This document shows, piece after piece, positions 7,676 through 17,737 of a stretch of 64,000 bases of DNA (position 1 is its first letter; each line of letters opens with the position of its first letter). A model generated the notes under the pieces. That model searched no databases and was not told the DNA's origin. It worked only from the letters and a program-made list of their open reading frames with translations. The DNA lies in the NCBI RefSeq assembly GCF_004358345.1, contig NZ_CP037952.1, positions 3,348,001-3,412,000 of the forward strand, read 5' to 3'. Source of the DNA: Parashewanella spongiae (GTDB lineage: Bacteria > Pseudomonadota > Gammaproteobacteria > Enterobacterales > Shewanellaceae). Made by a program: the position numbers and the translations under genes.

Positions 7676-8842
7676 ATGAAAAACGATAAAAGTGATCATT
7701 GGGATATTTTTTGCACTGTCATAGATAACTACGGTGATATCGGTGTTACTTGGCGTTTAGCAAAGCAACTTCACAAGGAATTTAATAAAAATATTCACCT
7801 TTGGGTAGATGACCTTACGAGTTTTGGTCATATTTTGCCATTACTCGATAGAAGCCTTCCTCACCAAATATGCTCAGGCATTCACATACATAAGTGGAAT
7901 GATCAAACAACACAGCAATGGGTTGCAGGCGAAGTAATCATCGAAGGTTTTGCTTGTGAGTTGCCAATGATTATCATCAGCGAAATGGCTAAACAGACTC
8001 AACAATCTCCACTATGGTTAAATTTAGAATATTTAACAGCAGAAGAATGGGTCGATAACTGCCATGCCCTACCTTCTACTCATCATTTAGGTGTAAATAA
8101 GCACTTCTATTTCCCCGGTTTTAGTCCAAAAACTGGCGGTCTAATTTGTGAGAAAAATTTACTGACTGAACGAGCTTTATGGCAACAAGACAAATCTGCA
8201 CAACAACAATTTCTTGATGAATTGAACATAAAGATTGATATCAACAGCAACACACAATTGATCAGTATTTTTAGTTACGAAAGCCCCGCCCTCACAGCCC
8301 TTTGTGAGCGATGGGTATCAGGTAAGAAACAAACTCACGCACTTGTACCTATGGGAAAAAGCTTGCTCAGTATTTTGCCTGTCTTTTCGACCGACATTGA
8401 TACCATTACTGCTGGAATGTCGTTAGAAAAAGGAAACTTAACCCTCCACACTCTCCCTATGACAGACCAAAAAGGATATGACAAACTACTTTGGACTTGC
8501 GACATAAATATTGTTCGTGGTGAGGACTCTTTCTTACGTGCACAATGGGCAGCAAAACCATTTATTTGGCATATTTACCCACAAGATGAAAACGTTCACA
8601 TTAAAAAGCTTAATGCATTTACTGATCGTTATTGTGAAGATTTAGATGAAGAGTATGCAGTAACTATCCGTAAACTGAATCTTTCATTTAATCAAGATAA
8701 TGCTGATCTAACAGCTGAAAATTGGGATAAGCTCCAAAAACAGCAGCCCCATGTATTAGAGCATGCGAAGAAGTGGCCTAAAAAAGCGCTAAATGGCTCA
8801 GATTTAGCGACACGACTAGTGAATTTTGCCAAAAACCGCTAA
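7676..8842 (+). CDS. earP: EF-P arginine rhamnosyltransferase EarP
   Basis: Transfers rhamnose from dTDP-L-rhamnose to Arg32 of elongation factor P, which activates EF-P for rescue of polyproline-stalled ribosomes. The 388-residue protein opens WDIFCTVIDNYGDIGVTWRLAKQL (residues about 8-31), the EarP hallmark with the DNYGDIG acceptor-binding loop. Near the C-terminus are RGEDSFLRAQWAAKPFIWHIYPQ and QDENVHIKKLNAF, the nucleotide-sugar-binding part of this GT-B enzyme. It sits 45 bp upstream of efp. An in-frame ATG at 7667 lies within the target duplication of the adjacent element and has no ribosome site. The ATG at 7676 has AGGA (7664-7667) 8 bp upstream and is preferred. Confidence 0.95.
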   Translation: MKNDKSDHWDIFCTVIDNYGDIGVTWRLAKQLHKEFNKNIHLWVDDLTSFGHILPLLDRSLPHQICSGIHIHKWNDQTTQQWVAGEVIIEGFACELPMIIISEMAKQTQQSPLWLNLEYLTAEEWVDNCHALPSTHHLGVNKHFYFPGFSPKTGGLICEKNLLTERALWQQDKSAQQQFLDELNIKIDINSNTQLISIFSYESPALTALCERWVSGKKQTHALVPMGKSLLSILPVFSTDIDTITAGMSLEKGNLTLHTLPMTDQKGYDKLLWTCDINIVRGEDSFLRAQWAAKPFIWHIYPQDENVHIKKLNAFTDRYCEDLDEEYAVTIRKLNLSFNQDNADLTAENWDKLQKQQPHVLEHAKKWPKKALNGSDLATRLVNFAKNR

Positions 8843-8887
8843 GATCGAATCTTAATTAGAAATACCTAAAAAATAGGAACTGACAAA

Positions 8888-9448
8888 ATGAAAACAGCTC
8901 AGGAAATTCGTACCGGTAACGTAATCATGGTAGACAACCAGCCAATGGTTGTTCTAAAGACTGATACTCACCGTTCAGGGCGCGGTGCAGCAGTGGTTAA
9001 GATGAAGCTTAAGAACTTGCTACAAGGTACCGGTACTGAAACTGCGTTTAAAGCTGAAGATAAAGTAGAAGACATCATCTTAGATCGTCTAGATTGTACT
9101 TATTCTTATTTCGCAGATCCTATGTATGTGTTCATGGACGAAGAGTTCAACCAATATGACGTAGAAGCAGAAAACTTAGGTGATGCGTCACCATATATCG
9201 TCGACGGTATGGAAGAAGTTTGCCAAGTTACTTTCTACGAAGGTAAAGCTATTTCTGTTGAATTGCCAAACACTGTCGTTCGTAAAGTAACGTACACTGA
9301 GCCAGCGGCTCGTGGCGATACATCAGGTAAAGTAATGAAACCTGCTACTATTGTTGGTGGTGCGACTATCACTGTTGCTGAATTCGTTAAAAATGGCGAC
9401 TTTATTGAAATTGACCCACGTACTGGTGAATTTAAAAAACGTGTTTAA
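8888..9448 (+). CDS. efp: translation elongation factor P
   Basis: Enters the ribosomal E site and promotes peptide bond formation at consecutive prolines. The 186-residue protein has the three beta-barrel domains of EF-P. The acceptor loop of domain I reads HRSGRGAAV with Arg at position 32, the residue that EarP rhamnosylates, rather than the lysine modified by EpmA. This fits the earP gene directly upstream. The C-terminal signature [13 protein letters not shown] is present. AGGAA precedes the ATG at proper distance. Confidence 0.97.
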   Translation: MKTAQEIRTGNVIMVDNQPMVVLKTDTHRSGRGAAVVKMKLKNLLQGTGTETAFKAEDKVEDIILDRLDCTYSYFADPMYVFMDEEFNQYDVEAENLGDASPYIVDGMEEVCQVTFYEGKAISVELPNTVVRKVTYTEPAARGDTSGKVMKPATIVGGATITVAEFVKNGDFIEIDPRTGEFKKRV

Positions 9449-9464
9449 CTGCTGCTAGTTATAG

Positions 9465-9498
9465 TGCCAACATTGTTTTGACTTTGTTGGCAATTTTA
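9465..9498 (+). terminator. probable efp terminator
   Basis: TGCCAACA pairs with TGTTGGCA around a 12-base loop and is followed by ATTTTAG. The stem is clear and the T-tract short. Confidence 0.6.
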
Positions 9499-9650
9499 GT
9501 GTTAATTAAATTTTGTTTATCTTGCCTGAATTACTATCAATCTGCCATATAATCATCCCACACAAATTTTACATATCTACACTTAAAGATGCATAAAATC
9601 AAAGAACTTAAACTTCTCCACATTTTTAATGATGGTTACAATGGTGGATT

Positions 9651-9815
9651 CTAAGGAAAGTTGCGGGAGAAAGTATATCGATGAGTTCTCGTCACTCCAG
9701 CGCAGGCTGGAAACGAAGTAACGACAGTTTTGTATGTCGGTAGTCAAGTGTCTTTGCTTTTTCTATAAAAAGTCACTGGATACCAGCCTTCGCTGGTATG
9801 ACAAAGATTGGTACT
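9651..9815. repeat. RPT-C dispersed repeat, copy 1 (~165 bp)
   Basis: Contains CACTCCAGCGCAGGCTGG, then the hairpin cassette CGACAGTTTTGTATGTCG (9722-9739), then GGATACCAGCCTTCGCTGG and TATGACAAAGATTGGTA. The same order recurs inverted at 42938-43100 and 45826-46729. The CCAGCG..CTGG pairs make it an imperfect palindrome. The only other content of the 9449-9905 gap is the efp terminator. Confidence 0.75.
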
Positions 9816-9905
9816 TTCTAAGTCCCTAGATCTCTAAGTAAGTTCTCCAGATATGTATTTTCAAGTGGTATGGAGTGATTTAATTTCTTAGAATAAAGGT
9901 ATCGT

Positions 9906-10739
9906 ATGAGTGCAAGTATACAAGCTACTAAAACTGAAGATGTTGACTTTTCGCCAAGTGAGCAAGTTATCCCAGATTTAATGAGTCAATACAACTCGTC
10001 TGACTTTTTTCAGGAGGAACTGGGTGAAGTTGAACAAAGTGCTGTGAATGTAGTCATGGCTGATGTATCTATAAATCAGGAAGCGAAAATAGATGGCGTT
10101 GCTGACGACATTGCAAGATCCAAATTAGTATGTTCACAAGCGACTACTGAAGCTTTTTTAGTTCAGTTACCTGCAGATTCAGTGGTGAAACTTGTCCATA
10201 CAGCTGTACCCTCAACTCCTTGTTGTTATCAGCAACTTGTTTCTTCTGAAGAAGCACAACTATCGATACATCAAGATCGGAAAAGCTCCCCTCAAGTATC
10301 TAGAACCGTCCAGTTACGCATGCCGTTAGTGCATTCATTAGCGCGAAACACATCAGCAGACAATCCTTATTATGTCATTTACGCTAAAACTCGTACACAA
10401 CAATTTAATGACCAGAAAACCACAGGCTCAATAGAGGACATGGAAACTTTAGATAGAAATTATCAGGCTAATTTATCGAACACAAATTTAAACTTTAAAG
10501 ACGTAAAAGTTGACGCCGTAAGCCAAGAGCAGTCTGGAGCAAGTTATTTTTATAAACTATCGCCTAAAGAGCCATGGCGCTATTTCGGGGTTCACGCATA
10601 TCAAGCTAATGTGCGTGCAAGTACTGTAGTTGATTGGAGAGTCTGGGACTGTGAACTGAACAGTCAATTGGGTCAAGAAAAAATAAAGATAATTAGAAAT
10701 CTCGTTCCGGAAGAGGTGTTAAGAAAGTTAGGCCAATAG
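9906..10739 (+). CDS. hypothetical protein, 277 aa, no recognised family
   Basis: I do not recognise this protein. It has no signal peptide and no membrane segment. Residues 1-75 are acidic and probably disordered. The middle contains a short CCYQQL motif (residues about 101-106). The C-terminal 60 residues are better ordered and rich in aromatic residues (YFYKLSPKEPWRYFGVHAY, then VDWRVWDCELNSQLGQEK). GGTATCGT precedes the ATG and a purine-rich AATAAAGG lies 9 bp upstream, a fair ribosome site. It is a single gene between efp and the convergent fabF, and its stop codon lies inside the shared terminator hairpin. Confidence 0.6.
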   Translation: MSASIQATKTEDVDFSPSEQVIPDLMSQYNSSDFFQEELGEVEQSAVNVVMADVSINQEAKIDGVADDIARSKLVCSQATTEAFLVQLPADSVVKLVHTAVPSTPCCYQQLVSSEEAQLSIHQDRKSSPQVSRTVQLRMPLVHSLARNTSADNPYYVIYAKTRTQQFNDQKTTGSIEDMETLDRNYQANLSNTNLNFKDVKVDAVSQEQSGASYFYKLSPKEPWRYFGVHAYQANVRASTVVDWRVWDCELNSQLGQEKIKIIRNLVPEEVLRKLGQ

Positions 10740-10749
10740 GCCTAACTTT
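10724..10749. terminator. bidirectional terminator between the orphan gene and fabF
   Basis: AAAGTTAGGCC, loop AATA, GGCCTAACTTT form a perfect 11-bp stem. It overlaps the stop codon of the plus-strand gene and lies 15 bp past the fabF stop, serving both convergent transcripts. Confidence 0.85.
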
Positions 10750-10763
10750 CATGTTCAAACTAC

Positions 10764-12002
10764 TTAACTCTTTTTAAACAATAGTGAACCGTTAGTACCA
10801 CCAAAACCAAATGAGTTACACAAAGCGAATTCTAGCTTAGCATCACGCGCCGTGTGAGGCACAAAATCAAGATCGCAACCTTCATCTGGGCTTTCTAAAT
10901 TAATGGTTGGCGGAACAGCTTGATCGCGTAATGCGAGCAATGTAAAGATAGCTTCAATGGCACCAGCTGCCCCAAGTAGATGCCCTGTCATTGATTTTGT
11001 CGAACTCACCATTAAGTTATAAGCTTGCTCACCAAATACAGATTTCACAGCAGCAGCTTCAGCTTTATCACCTGCTGGAGTAGACGTACCATGTGCATTA
11101 ATATAACCAATGCTGTCTAATGATATTTGTGCATCATTAATGGCATTAGCCATTGCAAAAGCGGCGCCTTCACCATCAGCTGGAGGTGAAGTCATGTGGA
11201 AGGCATCTCCACTCATACCAAAACCAACTAATTCACCGTAGATCTTCGCACCACGAGCTTTAGCATGTTCATATTCTTCCATCACGATCATGCCTGCACC
11301 ATCACCAATGACAAATCCATCTCTGTCTTTATCCCATGGGCGGCTTGCTGCTGTTGGGTCATCATTACGTGTGGAAAGTGCTTTTGCTGCTGCGAAACCG
11401 CCAACGCCCATTGGTGAAGTGACGTCTTCTGCACCGCCGGCGATCATCACATCTGCATCACCGTATGCAATGGTACGTGCTGCAAAACCAATGTTATGAA
11501 CACCTGTCGTACAAGCTGTCGTTACTGCAAAGTTAGGACCTTTCATGCCATATTTAATTGAAACATGCCCAGAGATCATATTTATAATCGTACTAGGAAC
11601 GAAAAACGGTGATATTTTACGAGGGCCACCTTTCAGCATTGCACTATGATTATGTTCAATAAGTGGTAATCCACCCATACCCGCACCGATGGCCGTACCC
11701 ACTCTACTAAGGTTTTCTTGACTCATATTAAGCCCAGAATCTTCAACAGCTTGTATGCTTGCAGCCATGCCGTACTGGATAAATTTATCCATTTTACGAG
11801 CATCTTTCTTTGAAATATATTTCTCTACATCAAAGTTTTTGATAGAGCCACTAAAACGAGTACTTAACTCACTTGCATCAAAAGATGTAATTGGAGCAAT
11901 ACCGCTTTTTCCAGAAAGTAATGCTTCCCAAGTACTATCGACATCATTTCCCATTGGAGTAACGAGACCTAACCCAGTAACTACTACGCGACGTTTAGAC
12001 AC
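10764..12002 (-). CDS. fabF: beta-ketoacyl-ACP synthase II
   Basis: Condenses malonyl-ACP with acyl-ACP in fatty acid elongation, including the temperature-dependent C16:1 to C18:1 step in enterobacteria. The 412-residue protein has the thiolase fold with catalytic Cys164 in [12 protein letters not shown], first His in [11 protein letters not shown] and second His in [10 protein letters not shown]. It ends [14 protein letters not shown], as expected. It is the last gene of the yceD-rpmF-plsX-fabHDG-acpP-fabF cluster and is separated from acpP by a terminator-like hairpin, so it may be expressed at a lower level than acpP. Confidence 0.96.
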   Translation of the reverse strand: MSKRRVVVTGLGLVTPMGNDVDSTWEALLSGKSGIAPITSFDASELSTRFSGSIKNFDVEKYISKKDARKMDKFIQYGMAASIQAVEDSGLNMSQENLSRVGTAIGAGMGGLPLIEHNHSAMLKGGPRKISPFFVPSTIINMISGHVSIKYGMKGPNFAVTTACTTGVHNIGFAARTIAYGDADVMIAGGAEDVTSPMGVGGFAAAKALSTRNDDPTAASRPWDKDRDGFVIGDGAGMIVMEEYEHAKARGAKIYGELVGFGMSGDAFHMTSPPADGEGAAFAMANAINDAQISLDSIGYINAHGTSTPAGDKAEAAAVKSVFGEQAYNLMVSSTKSMTGHLLGAAGAIEAIFTLLALRDQAVPPTINLESPDEGCDLDFVPHTARDAKLEFALCNSFGFGGTNGSLLFKKS

Positions 12003-12110
12003 ATTATTTACCTTATAAACAATATTGAAAATACTGCCAGCAAATCCATGAATATGAAGAAATATAAAAAGAGATAATAATAACTATCAGATGCGGCAGG
12101 CTTAAAACAA

Positions 12111-12143
12111 AAACAGGCGGCATAAATGCCGCCTGTTTTCTAA
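12111..12143 (-). terminator. intercistronic terminator between acpP and fabF
   Basis: AAACAGGCGGCAT and ATGCCGCCTGTTT form a perfect 13-bp stem with a 2-base loop. On the minus strand it is followed by a T-rich stretch. It lies 10 bp past the acpP stop and would let acpP be transcribed in excess over fabF. Confidence 0.88.
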
Positions 12144-12152
12144 AATTCTTGA

Positions 12153-12386
12153 TTACTGATTGTTAGAAACGTAATCGATCGCTGACTGAACAGTAGTGAT
12201 CTTTTCAGCTTCTTCATCAGGGATCTCAGTATCGAACTCTTCTTCTAGAGCCATTACCAACTCAACAGTGTCCAGAGAATCTGCACCCAAATCGTCAACA
12301 AAAGATGCTGCTGGTTTAACGTCTTCTTCTTTAACGCCCAGCTGCTCGATAATGATTTTCTTTACACGTTCTTCGATGTTGCTCAT
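12153..12386 (-). CDS. acpP: acyl carrier protein
   Basis: Carries growing acyl chains on 4'-phosphopantetheine. The 77-residue acidic protein has the attachment motif [15 protein letters not shown] with Ser37. The four-helix pattern and length match E. coli AcpP (78). It lies 162 bp downstream of fabG, a gap large enough for its own promoter, and is followed at once by a strong hairpin, an arrangement that favours abundant short acpP transcripts. Confidence 0.97.
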   Translation of the reverse strand: MSNIEERVKKIIIEQLGVKEEDVKPAASFVDDLGADSLDTVELVMALEEEFDTEIPDEEAEKITTVQSAIDYVSNNQ

Positions 12387-12548
12387 TAGTTTTCTTTCCT
12401 ATTCAAATTACGCACTTGCGTAAGATTGAGAGTAGTTTATTCGATTCAGCTGACATTGCAACCCCAGATTTTGTGGTCTAACCACGAAATTCTGTAATTT
12501 GTCCAATGAATCATCACTCAGTTATCGCAGTTCCCTGCCAAGGCTCTG

Positions 12549-13295
12549 TTATACCATAACCATTCCACCATTTACATGCAGAGTTTCCCCTGTAATGTAA
12601 GCAGCTGAATCAGAAGCTAAAAACAGAACTGCATTCGCAATTTCTTGTGCTTGTCCTAAACGCTCCATTGGAACTTGGGACATAATAGCTTTTTGTTGCT
12701 CTTCAGTCAGCTCATCCGTCATATCCGTTTGAATAAATCCGGGAGCGATCGCATTTACAGTAATTTGGCGAGAACCAACTTCTTTAGCCAATGACTTAGT
12801 AAATCCGAGTAAACCAGCTTTCGCAGCACAATAATTTGACTGCCCTGGATTGCCCATTGTACCAACAACTGACCCAATATTGATAATGCGCCCAGCACGT
12901 TTTTTCATCATACTGCGTAAAACAGGTTTCGATAAACGAAACAATGACGTGAGATTTGTATCAATAATGTCATTCCATTCGTTATCTTTCATTCTCATCA
13001 ACAAGTTATCTTTTGTGATCCCTGCATTATTTACAAGAATATCAATGTCACCTGTCTTTTCTTTGATCTCAGAGAATAAAGCAGCAACTGATTCTCCATC
13101 AGTTACATTTAATACCATACCAAAACCTGCATCTCCAAGATAATCTTGAATAGCAGCAGCTCCACGTTCACTGGTGGCAGTACCAATCACTTTCGCTCCA
13201 GCTTCAACTAAAGTGTTGGCTATCGCTTTACCTATACCACGGCTTGCACCAGTAACCAGCGCAACTTTACCAGTCAAATCAAGGCGTACACCCAT
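12549..13295 (-). CDS. fabG: 3-oxoacyl-ACP reductase
   Basis: NADPH-dependent reduction of 3-oxoacyl-ACP. The 248-residue short-chain dehydrogenase shows the cofactor loop TGASRGIGKAI (residues 16-26), NNAG at 89-92, and the catalytic set Ser142, Tyr155, Lys159 in GSVVGTMGNPGQSNYCAAKAG. The C-terminus GETLHVNGGMVMV is typical of FabG. It lies 10 bp after fabD and is probably co-transcribed with it. Confidence 0.96.
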   Translation of the reverse strand: MGVRLDLTGKVALVTGASRGIGKAIANTLVEAGAKVIGTATSERGAAAIQDYLGDAGFGMVLNVTDGESVAALFSEIKEKTGDIDILVNNAGITKDNLLMRMKDNEWNDIIDTNLTSLFRLSKPVLRSMMKKRAGRIINIGSVVGTMGNPGQSNYCAAKAGLLGFTKSLAKEVGSRQITVNAIAPGFIQTDMTDELTEEQQKAIMSQVPMERLGQAQEIANAVLFLASDSAAYITGETLHVNGGMVMV

Positions 13296-13305
13296 TTAAA
13301 ACTCC

Positions 13306-14232
13306 TTACTCAGTCAATGTTGCCAATGAAGCAGAGTTATTAACAGCCTTCGCTGACAATGATTTATTAATTCGTTTCGCGAGTCCAGTTAATACTTTTC
13401 CTGGACCAAATTCGTATAATTCAGAAATACCCATTTCAGCCATAGTGTTTACTGTTTCACTCCACCTCACAGGGCAATATAACTGACGAACTAATGCATC
13501 TTTAATGTCTTCAGCATTTGTTACAGCAGCCACATCAACATTGTTAATTAATGTGATCGAAGGCGTGTTAAAGTTAATTGAAGTAAGGGCTTCGGCTAGT
13601 TTATCCGCTGCAGGCTTCATTAATGCACAATGTGATGGAACACTTACAGGTAAAGCAACAGCCATTTTAGCCCCAGCTTCTTTACACGCAGTAGCTGCAC
13701 GCTCGACCGCATGCTTTTCACCAGCAATAACCACTTGACCTGGACTATTAAAATTAACTGGGCTAACAACGTCACCTTGTGAAGCTTCAACACAAGCTGA
13801 CTCAATTGCATCATCAGCTAAACCAATAATTGCATACATAGCACCTGTACCAGCTGGTACGGCTTGTTGCATTAATTGACCACGTAGCTCAACAAGTTTA
13901 ATCGCATCACAAAAGTCAATCACTCCAGCACAAACCAAGGCTGAATATTCACCTAGGCTATGACCAGCAACGACGTTTGGAAGTTCCTTGCCTGAGGCTT
14001 TATAACTACGCCACAATGCTACACTTGCCGCCAAAAGGGCTGGTTGTGTTTTATCCGTTTGATTTAAATCTTCTACTGGTCCATCTTGTACCAAACGCCA
14101 TAAATCGTAGCCAAGCACTTCACTTGCTTGATTGAATGTATCAATAACTACGGGGTGATTTTCTGCAAGATCTGCCAACATTCCTACAGCTTGAGAACCC
14201 TGACCAGGAAAAACGAATGCCATTTTAGACAT
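13306..14232 (-). CDS. fabD: malonyl-CoA:ACP transacylase
   Basis: Loads malonate from CoA onto ACP. The 308-residue protein begins AFVFPGQGSQAVGM. The nucleophile is Ser92 in GHSLGEYSA and the partner His is His201 in VPSHCALM, with GQVVIAG between. Length equals that of E. coli FabD (309). A 255-bp gap, holding a short repeat, separates it from fabH upstream. Confidence 0.96.
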   Translation of the reverse strand: MSKMAFVFPGQGSQAVGMLADLAENHPVVIDTFNQASEVLGYDLWRLVQDGPVEDLNQTDKTQPALLAASVALWRSYKASGKELPNVVAGHSLGEYSALVCAGVIDFCDAIKLVELRGQLMQQAVPAGTGAMYAIIGLADDAIESACVEASQGDVVSPVNFNSPGQVVIAGEKHAVERAATACKEAGAKMAVALPVSVPSHCALMKPAADKLAEALTSINFNTPSITLINNVDVAAVTNAEDIKDALVRQLYCPVRWSETVNTMAEMGISELYEFGPGKVLTGLAKRINKSLSAKAVNNSASLATLTE

Positions 14233-14305
14233 AATAAAAATCCCTATAAATATTTCTGAATAAAAATGAATGTGTGATTTTTATAGCTCATTGAATTTAC
14301 TTGTT

Positions 14306-14395
14306 TCGTCATTGCTGCGAAAGCAGGAAGCCAGCGGCTTTTTTTAGAGCAAAAAGGCATTGGATTCCCGCTTACAATATGCGGAAATGACCGTT
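14306..14395. repeat. diverged GCGAAAGC/CCCGCTT-type dispersed repeat
   Basis: Between fabD and fabH there is TCATTGCTGCGAAAGCAGG, later GGATTCCCGCTTAC and GCGGAAATGAC. This is the style of the common bacterial palindromic repeat that begins GTCATTCC and is read as GCGAAAGC. It resembles the outer part of RPT-C but lacks the cassette. The copy is degraded. Confidence 0.4.
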
Positions 14396-14487
14396 CTTTA
14401 AGGATTCAGCAGCGTAATTAGCCTACTAACATACCCTCAAACATTACATCTCTGCCAAAAAATAAATCACACATTAAGTTAGTAAAA

Positions 14488-15447
14488 CTAAAAGCGAACT
14501 AGTGCGCTACCCCAAGCGAAACCGGCACCAAATGCTTCTAGCAATAACATTTGTCCACGTTGGATACGACCGTCACGCACAGCTTCATCCAACGCAATCG
14601 GTACTGAAGCTGCTGAAGTATTGCCATGTTTTGCGAGCGTGAGTACCACTTTATCTAAACTCATACCCAATTTCTTAGCTGTCGCATTGATAATTCGGAA
14701 ATTTGCTTGATGAGGAACTAACCAGTCAATGTCAGTTTTTTTAATGTTGTTGAGGCGTAAAGTCTCTTCGACCACATGAGAAAGCTTGGTTACAGCTACT
14801 TTAAATACATCGTTTCCCTTCATCGTCATGTAACCCATGACATCTGAAGTTTGGTTTGCTCGTGCTGGGAAGGCACATTTAAGCAAATCACCCTGTCGGC
14901 CATCAGCGTAAATATGTGTTGCAATAACGCCCTGCTCTTCTGACGAACCAACAACTGCAGCACCGGCTCCATCGCCAAAGAGAATAATGGTTGATCTGTC
15001 TTCTGGCTCACAAAAACGAGAGAGTACGTCGGCACCAATAACAAGTATCTTTTTATTTGCGCCCGTTTTAATAAATTGATCAGCAATTGATAGCGCGTAA
15101 ACGAAACCCGAACATGCGGCTGCCACATCAAAAGCAGGAATGGTATGCAAGCCCAGTAAAGCCTGAATTTCGCATGCTGAAGCTGGAAACGCATGATCGG
15201 CACTCGTAGTACCGCAAATGATCATATCCAATTCATCAGCTTGTATACCAGCCATTTCAAGTGCGTTAAGTGCCGCTTGATACCCCATCGTCGCCACAGA
15301 CTCATCTTTATCGGCTATGCGTCTTTCAGATATACCTGTACGTTCAACAATCCATTGATCAGATGTTTCAACCATTTTCTCAAGATCTTGATTGCTACGT
15401 ACCTGTACGGGTAGATAGCTACCTGTACCAAGAATTTTTGTATGCAT
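14488..15447 (-). CDS. fabH: beta-ketoacyl-ACP synthase III
   Basis: Starts fatty acid synthesis by condensing acetyl-CoA with malonyl-ACP. From the ATG at 15447 the protein is 319 residues and begins [19 protein letters not shown], the expected FabH N-terminus. A GTG at 15483 would add 12 unconserved residues, so the ATG is preferred. Catalytic Cys112 lies in [11 protein letters not shown]. His is in [11 protein letters not shown] and Asn in [14 protein letters not shown]. It is downstream of plsX with a gap of about 285 bp in which I see no gene or clear signal, so an internal promoter may lie there. Confidence 0.95.
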   Translation of the reverse strand: MHTKILGTGSYLPVQVRSNQDLEKMVETSDQWIVERTGISERRIADKDESVATMGYQAALNALEMAGIQADELDMIICGTTSADHAFPASACEIQALLGLHTIPAFDVAAACSGFVYALSIADQFIKTGANKKILVIGADVLSRFCEPEDRSTIILFGDGAGAAVVGSSEEQGVIATHIYADGRQGDLLKCAFPARANQTSDVMGYMTMKGNDVFKVAVTKLSHVVEETLRLNNIKKTDIDWLVPHQANFRIINATAKKLGMSLDKVVLTLAKHGNTSAASVPIALDEAVRDGRIQRGQMLLLEAFGAGFAWGSALVRF

Positions 15448-15732
15448 AAAATGAAATCTTTTAGTAAAGGATCTTTCGACCACTCTTGCTTAGTATTACA
15501 GCTACACGGTATTCAATTAATCGATTCGATTTAAGTAAAAAAATCATAGAGTCATCGATTAAATATTATCTTAACTTATGTGGTTGCTGCCCATTTAAAT
15601 CAACTATGAAAATGCTATTTTCTTTATTGTTCGTCAATCATATTGAGTAATAATTTTACGTTTTCACGAATTATTCATAACATTTAATTGTTTGAATTAC
15701 AGAAATTCATGAGATTAGATTTAATTGCAGAA

Positions 15733-16743
15733 TTATAAAATTGACTTCAATCGTTCTGAAATTAACTCAGGTAACCGGCGCTGCGCCTCTGTAACTGCAA
15801 GGTTAATAGCATTTGTAAACGCTACTTTATCCGCATTTCCATGGCTTTTTACCACAACGCCACGCAATCCTACCAGACTGGCACCATTATAGTGGTCGGG
15901 GTTCATCTGATTAAATACAGATTCAATATGAGGAGTAACAAGCTTTGATAAGAAACGAACAATAATCCCTTTTGTGAACCCCTTCTTCAAGCGAGCAATA
16001 AGGAACTTAGCGATGCCTTCTGAAGTTTTTAAGGTGATATTACCTACAAAGCCGTCACAAACAATCACGTCAGAGCTACCAGAATAAATTTCATGACCTT
16101 CAATGAAACCAGAATAATTTATTTGAGGAGATTCTTGCAGTAATAACCCAGCTTGCTGAACTTGATCGTTACCTTTAATTTCTTCGATTCCAACATTAAG
16201 TAGTGAAACTGTAGGACTTTTATTTTGTTCAACAACTTCACAAACTACAGAACCCATTACTGCAAATTGGAACAAAGTTTCGGAATCACAACTAACATTA
16301 GCACCAAGATCAAGGACATACACAGGTTTATTACTCGACGTAGGTAAGCGACCAATAAGCGCTGGCCTATCTATACCGGGTAGTGTTTTCAGCAAAACCT
16401 TTGAAATTGCCATTAACGCACCAGTATTCCCTGCACTTAAACAAGCATCTGCACCACCATCTCTAACCAATTCTATAACTTTTCGCATCGAACTGTTTTT
16501 TCGATTACGTAGAGCTTGTGCAGGACGGTCTGTCATAGTGACGACTTCATCAGTGTGAATGACTGTAAATCTAGATTGAATATCTTTAGTATCAGTAAGG
16601 TAGGGAGAAATTTTGGTTTGATCACCAACTAAAATTATTTTCAGGTTAGGATTAAACCTAAGCGCCTGCAAAGATGCAGGCACTGAGACTTGGGGGCCAT
16701 TATCGCCGCCCATCGCATCTAACGCTAACGTCAGATTCGTCAT
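15733..16743 (-). CDS. plsX: phosphate acyltransferase PlsX
   Basis: Converts acyl-ACP to acyl-phosphate for phospholipid synthesis at the membrane surface. The 336-residue protein begins [14 protein letters not shown], the family signature, and carries [45 protein letters not shown] and [15 protein letters not shown], all typical. It begins 14 bp after rpmF, consistent with the rpmF-plsX-fab transcript of enterobacteria. Confidence 0.95.
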   Translation of the reverse strand: MTNLTLALDAMGGDNGPQVSVPASLQALRFNPNLKIILVGDQTKISPYLTDTKDIQSRFTVIHTDEVVTMTDRPAQALRNRKNSSMRKVIELVRDGGADACLSAGNTGALMAISKVLLKTLPGIDRPALIGRLPTSSNKPVYVLDLGANVSCDSETLFQFAVMGSVVCEVVEQNKSPTVSLLNVGIEEIKGNDQVQQAGLLLQESPQINYSGFIEGHEIYSGSSDVIVCDGFVGNITLKTSEGIAKFLIARLKKGFTKGIIVRFLSKLVTPHIESVFNQMNPDHYNGASLVGLRGVVVKSHGNADKVAFTNAINLAVTEAQRRLPELISERLKSIL

Positions 16744-16757
16744 AAGCTATTCTACAA

Positions 16758-16928
16758 TTACTTGTTAATAACTTTTTTACCACGATAAAAGCCATCTGCT
16801 GTCACATTGTGACGCAAATGTAATTCACCACTTGTAGCATCAACTGACAACTGTGGTGTAGTCAATGAATCGTGTGAACGGCGCATTCCGCGCTTTGAAC
16901 GTGATTTTTTACTCTTTTGTACAGCCAT
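16758..16928 (-). CDS. rpmF: 50S ribosomal protein L32
   Basis: Small ribosomal protein of 56 residues, [20 protein letters not shown] at the start and [15 protein letters not shown] near the end. These match L32, including the [11 protein letters not shown] block. It has no zinc-binding cysteines, so it is the Zn-independent type. It lies 16 bp after yceD and 14 bp before plsX. The region is too short for many ORF filters but the match is unambiguous. Confidence 0.96.
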   Translation of the reverse strand: MAVQKSKKSRSKRGMRRSHDSLTTPQLSVDATSGELHLRHNVTADGFYRGKKVINK

Positions 16929-16944
16929 TGGCCTGTCTCCTAGA

Positions 16945-17469
16945 TTACTTGCTCTTCAGTTTTTCTAACACCGCAAATGGATTTGGACGATCCTCTTGAA
17001 CGGGTTCAATCTCGCCTACAGTCACATCTTTAGAACCCTGATGACATGATGATTCATCATGCATTGGGATTAAAGGCACAACCATTATCAATTCGTCTTC
17101 TACCAATTGATGTAAACGTATCTCGCCAATTTCATCGCATTCTATAGGATCATACGCTTCCGGGAGCTCATCGATTTCGGCTTGGCTTTTACAAAGGCCA
17201 AAGCTGAAGTCGACCGTAACCTCTGTATTAAATTGTGTCATGCAGCGTTGACATATCAGAGTGAGCTCCGTCACAGCCTTCCCTTTCAGGTAGACTATCC
17301 CCTGTAAATCCTCACCACATTCCAATGACACTGATACATTGGAACAGTCGCCGGCACATACTTCATTCATCCGTTTTAGTTGTTTGCCTGGAACCGTGCC
17401 TCGAATATCGAGGCGAGCCTGGGCAGAACGTATCGGATCAATTGAAACCGGTATTTTTACTGTTTGCAT
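16945..17469 (-). CDS. yceD: YceD family (DUF177) protein
   Basis: E. coli YceD is linked to normal 23S rRNA accumulation; the molecular role is not settled. The 174-residue protein has the DUF177 pattern: a CxxC-like pair in [10 protein letters not shown] (residues 92-101), an acidic middle with [10 protein letters not shown], then [20 protein letters not shown]. It ends [14 protein letters not shown], the usual DUF177 C-terminus. It is the first gene of the rpmF-plsX-fab operon and divergent from maf. Confidence 0.9.
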   Translation of the reverse strand: MQTVKIPVSIDPIRSAQARLDIRGTVPGKQLKRMNEVCAGDCSNVSVSLECGEDLQGIVYLKGKAVTELTLICQRCMTQFNTEVTVDFSFGLCKSQAEIDELPEAYDPIECDEIGEIRLHQLVEDELIMVVPLIPMHDESSCHQGSKDVTVGEIEPVQEDRPNPFAVLEKLKSK

Positions 17470-17737
17470 AAGGCGCGCATATTATAGTTTGAAAACGCTT
17501 GAGTCAAAGAAAATTTACTATGCGTATCACAAAGCGATACGATACTTTTCAAATATCGCGCATCGAAATTAACGGAAGCAGAATTTTACCTAAGCAATCG
17601 CAGCGAAACAAGCAAACAACGCTTAAATAAATTGCAATTAACAATTTTATTAGACTATTGCATTATTTATCAGGCTTGAAAGCTTATTATTAGTCAGACA
17701 AAATTACCTGAACCTCCATAGCCTTTAGATTTCAGCA

